Assembly (NCBI GenBank): GCA_036796255.1
Contig: DAIRDH010000019.1
Span: forward strand, 1-53,108
Source of the DNA: T3Sed10-241 sp036796255
Lineage (GTDB): Bacteria > Bacteroidota > Bacteroidia > Flavobacteriales_D > Cryomorphaceae
Length of the DNA: 53,108 nt
Reading direction: 5' to 3'
Both the position numbers and the translations under genes were made by a program. Numbering within the stretch: position 1 is the first letter of the stretch; every line of letters begins with the position of its first letter. The notes below the pieces were generated by a model. It searched no databases. It saw only the letters and a list, made by a program, of their open reading frames with translations, and was not told where the DNA came from. Shown here piece after piece: positions 33,083 through 40,666 of this stretch.

Positions 33083-34414
33083 ATGGAAATTTTCATAAAA
33101 GTCAGTCAATTCATCCTGAGCCTTTCATTGCTCATAGTGTTGCACGAGTTGGGGCATTTCGTGCCAGCTAAAATATTCAAAACCAAGGTTGAGAAGTTCT
33201 ACCTGTTCTTTGATCCGTGGTTTTCACTCTTCAAGAAGAAGGTGGGCGACACTGAATATGGTATTGGATGGCTGCCACTAGGTGGTTATGTAAAGATAGC
33301 CGGCATGATCGACGAGAGCATGGATACCGAGCAACTGAAAAAACCTGCCCAGCCCTGGGAGTTTCGGTCCAAGCCTGCCTGGCAGCGCCTCATCATTATG
33401 ATCGGAGGCGTTACCGTAAATGTGATTTTGGCTTTTGTCATTTATTCAATGATGCTCTTTGCCTGGGGCAAGCAGTATATTCCAAATGAGAACCTTGTGT
33501 ACGGCGTTTATGCCGACAGCCTGATGATCAAGAATGGATTCCAACATGGGGATCGCATAGTTGCAGCAGGTGAAAGGCCCCTGGTAACTTTGGGAGAAGT
33601 CAATCAACGCATCCTTTTCGAAGATGTGCGCGACATTGTGGTAGAGCGCAACGGCGAGCAATTCACTATTTCCTTGCCCGAAGATATTGAACAGGACATA
33701 TTGCGGGAAGGCAGTCAAAAAAGCGCTCCGCTGTTTTCAGAACGCTATCCTGCGGTCGTAGATTCGGTTTTGCCCGGGTCAGCCGCCGATGAAGCCGGCC
33801 TGAGAAAAGGCGACATGTTTGTAAGCTTGAATGGGATGCCAGCAGGGTCATTTCAGGAATTGGTAGCAGCGCTCCGACGCAACCTTGGCAGCGATGTGGA
33901 AGTGCAGGTTGAAAGGGATGAAGCACTTGTAAACCTCACCGCCCATGTGAGCGAAGACGGAAAGCTCGGGTTTTTCAATAAATCACCATTTGATTTCATC
34001 CAAACCGAGCAATTGCAGTACGGCTTCTTCGAGAGTATACCCGCAGGTGTGGAAGAAGGGGTGAACAACCTTGTGAATTACGTCCGCTCTTTAAAACTGT
34101 TGTTTAGTCAGGAAGGTGCCAAACAAGTGGGTGGATTCATCACCATAGGAAACCTTTTTGACAATACCTGGAATTGGCAGCGCTTTTGGAATATGACGGC
34201 ATTGCTTTCTATTATACTCGCAGTAATGAATATTCTTCCAATTCCGGCACTTGATGGAGGCCATGTGATGTTTTTGCTTTACGAGATGGTTGCGGGCAAA
34301 CAGCCCCCGCAAAAGTTTATGGAATATGCTCAATTGGTGGGGATAGCAATTCTACTTACACTCATTCTGTATGCAAATGGAATGGATGTATTTCGCTTTT
34401 TTTCCAAGCCCTGA
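33083..34414 (+). CDS. rseP: RIP metalloprotease RseP (site-2 protease)
   Basis: A 443-residue membrane zinc protease that cuts anti-sigma factors or signal-peptide remnants inside the membrane. The zinc motif HELGH (His21-His25) lies in the first membrane helix; a second helix follows the GGYVKIAGM loop (about 68-76) and PDZ domains lie between about 125 and 310, with the ligand loop AGLRKGD. The LDGGH motif near residue 390 gives the third zinc ligand, and two last helices close the protein. It is co-directional with dxr and precedes the HPt gene. The anti-sigma substrate is not in this window. Confidence 0.96.
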   Translation: MEIFIKVSQFILSLSLLIVLHELGHFVPAKIFKTKVEKFYLFFDPWFSLFKKKVGDTEYGIGWLPLGGYVKIAGMIDESMDTEQLKKPAQPWEFRSKPAWQRLIIMIGGVTVNVILAFVIYSMMLFAWGKQYIPNENLVYGVYADSLMIKNGFQHGDRIVAAGERPLVTLGEVNQRILFEDVRDIVVERNGEQFTISLPEDIEQDILREGSQKSAPLFSERYPAVVDSVLPGSAADEAGLRKGDMFVSLNGMPAGSFQELVAALRRNLGSDVEVQVERDEALVNLTAHVSEDGKLGFFNKSPFDFIQTEQLQYGFFESIPAGVEEGVNNLVNYVRSLKLLFSQEGAKQVGGFITIGNLFDNTWNWQRFWNMTALLSIILAVMNILPIPALDGGHVMFLLYEMVAGKQPPQKFMEYAQLVGIAILLTLILYANGMDVFRFFSKP

Positions 34415-34436
34415 AACCGTAGGCACAGTAATTGCG

Positions 34437-34445
34437 TACCTTTTG
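34437..34445 (+). promoter_or_regulatory. Predicted -7-like element for the HPt gene
   Basis: TACCTTTTG resembles TAnnTTTG with one extra T. It lies 16 bases before the ATG at 34462 and downstream of an earlier in-frame ATG at 34432, which supports the shorter protein. Confidence 0.4.
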
Positions 34446-34461
34446 GCAAACTCCCTTTAAA

Positions 34462-34809
34462 ATGCACACTGAAGTTATAGACGTAGAAGGCTTAAAACGA
34501 TTGTCGGGCAACGATATCGGATTTGTCTCTGAAATTTTAAAGCTCTACACGGAACGAACCTCCAAAGACATCGAGGAATTGGAATCGGCCCGACTCATCC
34601 GTGATTGGAATGGCGTGCGCTTTGTAGTGCATCGAATGCGATCAGCAGCGGTGCCTCTCGGCCTCAAAGAGCTGGTAGTGCTCTTGCGAAAAGTAGAAAA
34701 CAGACTTCGGGAGGAAGATACGGATGGAATCGATTCACAACTCGATGAGATTTGCGCCATTGCTTCACATGCATTGCAAGATGCCAGGGTTAAAATATTA
34801 GCCGATTGA
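34462..34809 (+). CDS. Orphan HPt (histidine phosphotransfer) protein
   Basis: A 115-residue protein that is a single HPt four-helix domain, passing phosphoryl groups between receiver domains in a phosphorelay. The active helix reads FVVHRMRSAAVPLG, with phospho-acceptor His57 in the family pattern AHxLKSSAxxLG. The gene is followed after 25 bases by a receiver-only gene on the same strand. No hybrid kinase is adjacent, so the donor must be encoded elsewhere. I chose the ATG at 34462 over 34432 because the -7-like element lies between them and the extra ten residues do not match the domain. Confidence 0.82.
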   Translation: MHTEVIDVEGLKRLSGNDIGFVSEILKLYTERTSKDIEELESARLIRDWNGVRFVVHRMRSAAVPLGLKELVVLLRKVENRLREEDTDGIDSQLDEICAIASHALQDARVKILAD

Positions 34810-34834
34810 GTTCATCACTTACAAGCGAGAATTA

Positions 34835-35209
34835 ATGTCTATTAAAGTTGAACGTATTCTGCTGGTTGATGATGAAATCATCACTTTAAAAATCACGCGC
34901 AAGTTATTGAGCGAGAATGGATACGAAGTCGATATGGCCACGAGTTCATCGGAAGCCATGAAAATGTTGAGCAAGTCAACATTTAATCTTGTAATTGTCG
35001 ATATCACTATGCCTTCTATCAGTGGCTTTGATTTGATTCAGCTCATGCAAAGCTTCGATTACAATGTTCCGGTAATATTCTTGAGCAACAGTGACAATGA
35101 ATGGACAATTGAAGAAGCTTACAATATCGGCGCCAAGCGCTTTGTAAGCAAAGAGAAAGAATTCAACTATTTACCAGCCATTGTCAAAGAGATTCTTGCA
35201 GAGGTCTGA
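34835..35209 (+). CDS. Single-domain response regulator
   Basis: A 124-residue CheY-like receiver with no output domain. The acidic pair Asp12-Asp13 in LVDDE, phospho-acceptor Asp56 in IVDITMP, Ser84 in FLSNSD and Lys106 in FVSKE are all in place, so it should be phosphorylated. It probably forms a phosphorelay branch with the HPt protein encoded 25 bases upstream. Output is unknown: it may act by protein contact, as CheY or Spo0F do. Confidence 0.93.
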   Translation: MSIKVERILLVDDEIITLKITRKLLSENGYEVDMATSSSEAMKMLSKSTFNLVIVDITMPSISGFDLIQLMQSFDYNVPVIFLSNSDNEWTIEEAYNIGAKRFVSKEKEFNYLPAIVKEILAEV

Positions 35210-35249
35210 TTTTTTGTTCTGATTCGCTACATTCGACCGATTTTAGCGA

Positions 35250-36398
35250 ATGTCAACCACCCACCACAACAACAGCCACACGCATTGTCTGAACTGTCAG
35301 TTTGGTCTTGAGCCAGAGTCGCAGTATTGTCCCAATTGCGGACAACGGGTGCGAGATACGCCACTTCCGGTGCGCGATTTCGTGGGCGATTTTTTTCAGG
35401 ACTATTTTACTGTTGACGCCAAGTTTTTCAGAAGCATAGCCATGCTTTTAGGAAATCCAGGCACTATGACGCGTATTTTCAACGAAGGCAAGCGCCTATC
35501 GTTTATTGCGCCTTTCAGGCTTTACATATTTGTCAGCGTCGCCTACTTCTTTTTCCTTGCTTTCACCACCCGAGAAAGCAACTTCGACTTTTTAAATGCG
35601 ACTAAGGCAGAACCAGAAGCGCAGCTTTTGGCAATTGATAGCCTCATAGCTGACACATTTCTTTATGCAAATCCACCACAACTTGTAGAAGCTATAAATC
35701 AGGTAAGACGAGCAAATCAGAGTGCAATTGACTCCACCCTGGCTTCTGACAATGATATTACTATCGAACTTGATTCTCTTGAAATAGTCGGCTCAGCCAG
35801 TCTGAATCAAGCCCTCACTTCGCGCTGGCAACGCATCAAAAAGAATCCGGCACTTTACAAACAGGCCTTTTTCAAATCTGCATCAGTCGGGGCTTTCTTT
35901 TTACTTCCACTCTTCGCACTGTTGTTGATGATTTTGCATTACCGTCGCTCTTCTTTTTACGTGAACCATTTGGTATTCAGCGTGCATTTTCACACTTGTA
36001 TGTTTTTTCTCTTCAGTTTGTATCTATTGCTTGGTTTGTGGTCAGTAGATGTGAGGCATTGGCTCATTGCGGCATTTACACTGTTCTACTTTGCGTCGAC
36101 ACTCATTTTAATATGGCGCAACAGGCCCCGGAAACTTTTGAAAAAGTTGCTCATTTTTGTTTTAGTGCTTCTTTTTACACTCAGCATTTTTCTTTCCCTT
36201 TCTGGCGAGGCCGGTAAGGGGGATGTTTTTGCAATATTCGTGCTTGCAGTGAGCTACTTGACGCTGTCATTGATGAACGGCTATCAGCAAAGCTTTTTGC
36301 GGTCCGTCTTTAAATCGATTGTCATTGTACCCGCTTATTTGTTGCTGCTCCTATTTACTTTAATTGGCGTGGCGATTATCGGAATAGTACTCGCGTAA
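35250..36398 (+). CDS. DUF3667 membrane protein with N-terminal zinc ribbon
   Basis: A 382-residue protein of DUF3667, common in Bacteroidota and uncharacterised. The N-terminus has a zinc-ribbon with two CxxC pairs (HCLNCQFG and YCPNCGQR, about residues 12-31), followed by the family segment LPVRDFVGDFFQDYFTVDAKFF and RLSFIAPFRLYIFVSVAYFFF (in part). At least six membrane helices follow, the last five in a compact C-terminal bundle (about 210-382). A TACATTCG near-match to the -7 consensus lies about 20 bases upstream. Neighbours give no clear clue to its job. Confidence 0.85.
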   Translation: MSTTHHNNSHTHCLNCQFGLEPESQYCPNCGQRVRDTPLPVRDFVGDFFQDYFTVDAKFFRSIAMLLGNPGTMTRIFNEGKRLSFIAPFRLYIFVSVAYFFFLAFTTRESNFDFLNATKAEPEAQLLAIDSLIADTFLYANPPQLVEAINQVRRANQSAIDSTLASDNDITIELDSLEIVGSASLNQALTSRWQRIKKNPALYKQAFFKSASVGAFFLLPLFALLLMILHYRRSSFYVNHLVFSVHFHTCMFFLFSLYLLLGLWSVDVRHWLIAAFTLFYFASTLILIWRNRPRKLLKKLLIFVLVLLFTLSIFLSLSGEAGKGDVFAIFVLAVSYLTLSLMNGYQQSFLRSVFKSIVIVPAYLLLLLFTLIGVAIIGIVLA

Positions 36399-36408
36399 CA
36401 ATACCTAC

Positions 36409-36416
36409 TATCTTTG
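36409..36416 (+). promoter_or_regulatory. Predicted -7 element for the FAD oxidoreductase gene
   Basis: TATCTTTG matches TAnnTTTG exactly and ends four bases before the GTG start at 36421, so the transcript would be nearly leaderless. Confidence 0.45.
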
Positions 36417-36420
36417 TGGG

Positions 36421-37500
36421 GTGAATCTAATATTAGGACAAGGTCTCGCCGGAACTGTACTGGCATTGAGGCTTATGGAGAGGGGAGAGCAGGTCATGGT
36501 GGTCGACAACCACCACGCGAATTCGAGTTCAATGGTGGCTGCCGGATTGTGGAATCCCATAGTGTTTAGAAGAATCAACAAGAGTTGGCTGGCCGATGAC
36601 GTGATCGCTGAACTGGAGGAATTTTATCCAGGGAAGGAACAACTCCTTGGTGCTACATTTTACCACAGCCTGCCCCTTTTGCGTAAGCATAGCAGTGCGC
36701 TTGAAGCAGACTTATGGGCAGAAAAAGAACAAACGGATGAGTTTGGTCATTTTCTGGGCAGCACTTCTAAGGCGGGCCCTGATGATGAAAAGTTCGGCGA
36801 CTTCCCCTTTGGAAAAGGGCAGGTAAAGGGTGCTGGCTATGTAGACCTGCCCATCTTCTTAGAGAGTGCAAGGGAGTATTTGAAGCTGAAAGGAGCCTTT
36901 CGGCAAATGGAATTCACATTGCCCGACGAACCTGGAGAAATAGAACAGTTGAGTATTGATGAACAAAAACCCAAACGCATCATTGACTGCCGCGGTTATA
37001 AAACTGCGGCCTCAATCTGGTGGCGCTACCTTCCATTTGGTCTTACCAAAGGCGAGGTAATTACAGTACGATGCCCGGGATTGGATTTGTCGGAAGTATT
37101 CAATGCTGGATTTTTTGTGCAGCCGCTGGGAAATGATATCTACCGGGTAGGAGCCACATTTAATTGGGAAGATAAGGATGAAAAAACCACCCGGGAAGCG
37201 CGTTCCTTTTTGACTGAAAAGTGGAAAAAGCATATCTGCCTGCCGATAGAAGTCCTCGACCAAAAAGCCGGTGTAAGGCCTACTGTTCAAGACAGGCGAC
37301 CATTGCTGGGTCGGCATCCATTGAATAAAAAGTTATTTATTTTCAATGGCTTAGGCACGAAGGGAGTCATGCTCGCCCCCTTGCTTTCAAGGTTTTTTGT
37401 ATCCCACCTGCTCGATGATTTACCCTTGGATAGGGAGTATGATATTGCCCGCTTTCTAAATCTTTTGGGCAAAGAATACCCCGAAATTAGTTATCCTTAA
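36421..37500 (+). CDS. FAD-dependent oxidoreductase (DAO family)
   Basis: A 359-residue flavoprotein of the D-amino-acid oxidase superfamily. The FAD-binding dinucleotide motif is at the very N-terminus, LGQGLAGTVLALRLMERG, a GxGxxG variant, followed by the acidic end of beta 2 (VVDN) and SMVAAGLWNP. The C-terminal half has GVRPTVQDRRPLLGRHP and the FNGLGTKGVMLAPLLS flavin-contact region typical of the family. The start is GTG; the Rossmann strand begins two residues later, so no upstream start is needed. It stands alone between two unrelated transcripts. The substrate, likely an amine or amino acid, cannot be inferred. Confidence 0.86.
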   Translation: MNLILGQGLAGTVLALRLMERGEQVMVVDNHHANSSSMVAAGLWNPIVFRRINKSWLADDVIAELEEFYPGKEQLLGATFYHSLPLLRKHSSALEADLWAEKEQTDEFGHFLGSTSKAGPDDEKFGDFPFGKGQVKGAGYVDLPIFLESAREYLKLKGAFRQMEFTLPDEPGEIEQLSIDEQKPKRIIDCRGYKTAASIWWRYLPFGLTKGEVITVRCPGLDLSEVFNAGFFVQPLGNDIYRVGATFNWEDKDEKTTREARSFLTEKWKKHICLPIEVLDQKAGVRPTVQDRRPLLGRHPLNKKLFIFNGLGTKGVMLAPLLSRFFVSHLLDDLPLDREYDIARFLNLLGKEYPEISYP

Positions 37501-37626
37501 TTCTGGACTTCAACAAAAGCACCCAGACATACTCACGTTGAGCTGTTAGCATTTATACCTATTACGCCTTGTAACAGGCCGCATTTGCCAATACTTTTAC
37601 ATCATTTTTGTAAGAATTCTCAAGTG
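37501..37626. other. Promoter region of the surface operon
   Basis: A 126-base spacer after the FAD oxidoreductase gene. It contains the best promoter match in the window (37569-37599) and no visible terminator hairpin or gene. Confidence 0.5.
37569..37599 (+). promoter_or_regulatory. Predicted Bacteroidota promoter of the five-gene surface operon
   Basis: TTG (37569-37571), a spacer of exactly 20 bases, then TACTTTTA (37592-37599), which fits the TTG-N19-21-TAnnTTTG consensus with one mismatch at the last base. It lies 27 bases before the ATG at 37627. Confidence 0.5.
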
Positions 37627-38982
37627 ATGGCAGTGGTATTGACTCAAATCCGCAAATATTTCCTCCTATGTGTTGCTTTTCTGACTGTCCAAGTCCTTTT
37701 GGGTCAGGCGCCAGGGCTGATTAACTACCAGGCTGTAGCGCGCAATACCCTTACGGGAAGTGAACTTTCCAACCAGGATGTCTTCTTGCAGGCATTGGTG
37801 CGCAGTGGCGGCCCATCGGGTACTGTAGTGTACCAAGAGTCGCATGGCAATACGTCTACCAATGGCTTTGGTCTTTTCAATATTCAAATTGGCGGTGGTG
37901 AGGCCACCATGGGTAGCCTGCTTGATATTGACTGGGCATCGGGCCCCTATTGGCTCGAGATTGAGCTTGATGCGGGTGAGGGATTGCAAAGCATGGGATC
38001 CATGCAGCTTGTGGCAGTGCCTTATGCCCTGCATGCCGCAACCGCCGACAATGTGGAGAATGTAGACGATGCCGATGCCGACCCAAGCAATGAATTGCTG
38101 CAAGCAGTGAGCTTCGATTCTGCTTCATCCCAACTAAGCCTCAATGATGCCGGAGGCAATTATGCAGTTGATTTAAGTGCTCTTATAAACGACGCCGACG
38201 CTGACCCAGACAATGAAAGAATCACGGGAGTGTTTTACAACAACGCCTCGAATACCATAACGATCAGCGAAGGTGGCTTGAACTACTCCTCCGCTTTGGG
38301 CCCCGTGGATCTTGACACCGACCCAACCAATGAGTTGATTGATCAGAATGGATTTATGCTTACTGACGAGAACGTGCTCCAAATCAGTGAAGCCGGTATA
38401 TCGCACCAGGTAGACCTCTCCTCTCTTGCCAACGAGTCGCCTTGGGTAAGTGTTGAAGAGGATAATATAGTTTACAATGTAGAAGACAATATCGGCATAG
38501 GCACCACCACTCCGGCAGCTTTACTCGAGATCGACCAAGGCCAATCTCCGGGTACAGCCGGATTATCAATACTGAATGGTGCCGACGAGCCGAGGTTTGA
38601 GATCAGGGGCGACACGGTGCGCTCTCATGTTAATGCAGTACACTGGGTAGAGGGTCAGGTGAGGTATAAATCGGTAGTTATTCAGTCTCTTGCTACTGAG
38701 GATCTGACTTATACTGTCCAAAGCCAGGACCATTATGTTGTGGTGGTTGGCGTATCGGGTGCAATTAATAATGTGGATATTACGCTCCCTGATGCGGAAG
38801 ATTTCCTGGGGCGAATCGTGCATATTGTAGAAGCCGGTGTGCCTAGTGGCTCCCTTAGTGTCAATATCAATTCTGAAGCAGATATAGATTTTTCTTCCAG
38901 CGAGGTGGGTTTTCCAGCAGGAGAAGTATCAACAAGATCTTTTATGAGCCTGGGAAGTTTGGGCTGGCTATCTGTTGAATAA
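37627..38982 (+). CDS. Secreted surface protein with DxDPxNE repeats
   Basis: A 451-residue exported protein. A signal peptide (about 1-26, ending LLGQ) is followed by the APGLINYQAVARN domain seen at the start of many Bacteroidota surface proteins (about 27-140). Then come three repeats of about 40 residues, each opening with an acidic loop, DADADPSNE, DADADPDNE and DTDPTNE, followed by beta strands (about 149-265). The acidic loops look able to bind calcium. The C-terminal part (about 290-451) is beta-rich, resembling tail-fibre-like surface proteins. I chose the ATG at 37627 because it starts the signal peptide and follows the promoter. It is the first gene of the surface operon. Adhesion is inference. 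Confidence 0.72.
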   Translation: MAVVLTQIRKYFLLCVAFLTVQVLLGQAPGLINYQAVARNTLTGSELSNQDVFLQALVRSGGPSGTVVYQESHGNTSTNGFGLFNIQIGGGEATMGSLLDIDWASGPYWLEIELDAGEGLQSMGSMQLVAVPYALHAATADNVENVDDADADPSNELLQAVSFDSASSQLSLNDAGGNYAVDLSALINDADADPDNERITGVFYNNASNTITISEGGLNYSSALGPVDLDTDPTNELIDQNGFMLTDENVLQISEAGISHQVDLSSLANESPWVSVEEDNIVYNVEDNIGIGTTTPAALLEIDQGQSPGTAGLSILNGADEPRFEIRGDTVRSHVNAVHWVEGQVRYKSVVIQSLATEDLTYTVQSQDHYVVVVGVSGAINNVDITLPDAEDFLGRIVHIVEAGVPSGSLSVNINSEADIDFSSSEVGFPAGEVSTRSFMSLGSLGWLSVE

Positions 38983-38991
38983 ATACTGTAA

Positions 38992-39723
38992 ATGAAAAAA
39001 GCAGCGGTGTTTACGATTTTTCAGTTTGCTTGCCTCCTGATGTGGGCGCAAGTAGAGCTGAGCAATCAGGTGTTGGGCTGCTTTGGGGCGACTGAAACGG
39101 CGGGCTCCAATATCGAATGGTCATATACGGGAGGTGAGGTGCTCATCAGCACTTTGAGCGCTTCGTCTTACACGCTTACCCAGGGATTTCACCAGCCTGG
39201 AAGTTTGGGAGGTTTGTTTTTTGAACTTGAACTTGGCATGACCACTTGTCCCACATCGTCTGATGGTTTCGCTATGGTAATTGATGTGCGCGGTTGCAAT
39301 CCCCCTTACGAAATAATCTGGAGCAATGGAGTGACCGGGGCAAGCAATGAAAGGTTAACGGCAGGTTTTCAATCAGTTACTGTACGCACTGCGGATTGCG
39401 AATTGATCCGCGATTTTGAAATAGTTAGCGATCCGAACGGAGCGTGCGTATTGAGATTTTTCAATGCATTTTCACCAAATGCCGACGGAATAAACGACAC
39501 ATGGCACATCGAAAATGTGCAACTGCCGGAGTTTAGAAGCAACGAAGTAGAGATTTTCAACCGCTGGGGACAAGTGGTGTGGAGCGCGCGCGATTACAAC
39601 AACACCTCAGTGGTGTGGGACGGGCGAACCCAGCAAGGAAACGAGCTCCCAAATTCCACATACTTCTTCGTTGCCACTTTTGGAAGTACCATACACAAAG
39701 GATACATAGAGCTCACCAAATGA
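38992..39723 (+). CDS. Small T9SS cargo with gliding-type (CHU_C, type B) C-terminal domain
   Basis: A 243-residue secreted protein. A signal peptide (about 1-20) is followed by a beta-rich domain with EWSYTGGEVLISTL and LTQGFHQPG, a common N-terminal pattern of T9SS proteins, and a middle domain with Cys pairs. The C-terminal ~85 residues are the gliding motility-associated domain: FNAFSPNADGINDTW, FNRWGQVVW, VWDGRTQQGNELPNSTYFF and a last strand GYIELTK. This signal directs export through the T9SS and is the type B class that uses PorP/SprF partners. The stop overlaps the PorP/SprF ATG (ATGA), so the pair is translationally coupled. Confidence 0.9.
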   Translation: MKKAAVFTIFQFACLLMWAQVELSNQVLGCFGATETAGSNIEWSYTGGEVLISTLSASSYTLTQGFHQPGSLGGLFFELELGMTTCPTSSDGFAMVIDVRGCNPPYEIIWSNGVTGASNERLTAGFQSVTVRTADCELIRDFEIVSDPNGACVLRFFNAFSPNADGINDTWHIENVQLPEFRSNEVEIFNRWGQVVWSARDYNNTSVVWDGRTQQGNELPNSTYFFVATFGSTIHKGYIELTK

Positions 39724-40649
39724 AAAGAGCGCTAATGCATATGGTGGTTTTGACAATGGCCATGGGTCACCTTACACCAGTCCTGGCCCAGCAGCAGTCG
39801 CTTTACAGCCAGTACATTTTCAACTTGTATGCCATCAATCCAGCCTATGCCGGTGCGCGGGATGCCCTTTCGGTAAATGGAAGCTACCGAGCGCAATGGG
39901 TTGGATTTGACGGTGCGCCAACCACACAAAATTTTAATGTGCACGCCCCATTGAAGAATGAAAACATGGCCTTGGGCCTGCTCTTTCAGAATGATCAGAT
40001 CGGCGCGAGGAAGGCGCCCTTCATAGGTTTGGGATATGCTTATCGCTTGCAACTTGACAAAGCACGCGATCGCGTGCTTTCCATGGGCATTCAAATGGGG
40101 GCGATAAATTACCAATACGATTGGGCAGCGCTTGAATACAAGCAGCCCGGCGACCCAGTTGCCTTCAGTACCGATGGCAACTTTTGGGCGCCTAACTTTG
40201 ACTTTGGATTGATGTATCTCGCACCCAGGGGCTATTTTGGGGTAAGCTTAAGTGGCCTTCAAGGCGCAAGGCTCAATAATTTGCCACTGAGCGATGCCCG
40301 CCTGAGCACTTTTGTCAACATTCACGGCGGCCACATATTTAAAGCTTTTGAATCGGTGTCATTGAAACCATACTTCCTGCTGCGCCACGAGTGGCAGGGA
40401 CCTGCTCAGGTTGACTTGGGGCTCTCTGCACTTTTCCTCAATTCCTTCTGGCTCGGGGCTATGTATCGACATGAGTTTGGCATGGTGTATTCTGCGCAGT
40501 TTGTCACAAAGAAAGGGCTGGTAATTGGATATGCCTATGATTGGGCCCTGAACACGTTGAGGGCGAACCAAAGCGGAACCCATGAGCTTTTTGTAGGTTG
40601 GGACATCAACATCTCATCACGTTCGGTCAAATCAATGAGGTACTATTGA
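39720..40649 (+). CDS. T9SS-associated outer-membrane protein PorP/SprF family
   Basis: A 309-residue outer-membrane beta-barrel protein. The signal peptide (about 1-23, ending VLAQ) leads straight into the PorP/SprF hallmark QSLYSQYIFNLYAINPAYAGARDALSVNG (in part), followed by alternating amphipathic strands such as LGLLFQNDQIG, FGLMYLAPRGYFG, FGMVYSAQFVT and a last strand LFVGWDINI. In relatives these proteins pair with type B C-terminal domains and hold cargo at the cell surface. The ATG at 39720 overlaps the cargo stop by four bases and starts the signal peptide, so I rejected the longer frame from 39579. It is followed by two OmpA-type genes, a standard partner set. Confidence 0.93.
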   Translation: MKRALMHMVVLTMAMGHLTPVLAQQQSLYSQYIFNLYAINPAYAGARDALSVNGSYRAQWVGFDGAPTTQNFNVHAPLKNENMALGLLFQNDQIGARKAPFIGLGYAYRLQLDKARDRVLSMGIQMGAINYQYDWAALEYKQPGDPVAFSTDGNFWAPNFDFGLMYLAPRGYFGVSLSGLQGARLNNLPLSDARLSTFVNIHGGHIFKAFESVSLKPYFLLRHEWQGPAQVDLGLSALFLNSFWLGAMYRHEFGMVYSAQFVTKKGLVIGYAYDWALNTLRANQSGTHELFVGWDINISSRSVKSMRYY

Positions 40650-40666
40650 AGGCGCACATTTGGCAT

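Noticed and set aside
36399..36420. Possible ribosome-binding site before the FAD oxidoreductase GTG
   Set aside because: The GTGGGG stretch does not resemble a Shine-Dalgarno site at proper spacing; the -7 element explains the sequence better.
39579..39719. N-terminal extension of the PorP/SprF frame
   Set aside because: It lies within the cargo gene in another frame and would put 47 basic residues before a clear signal peptide.
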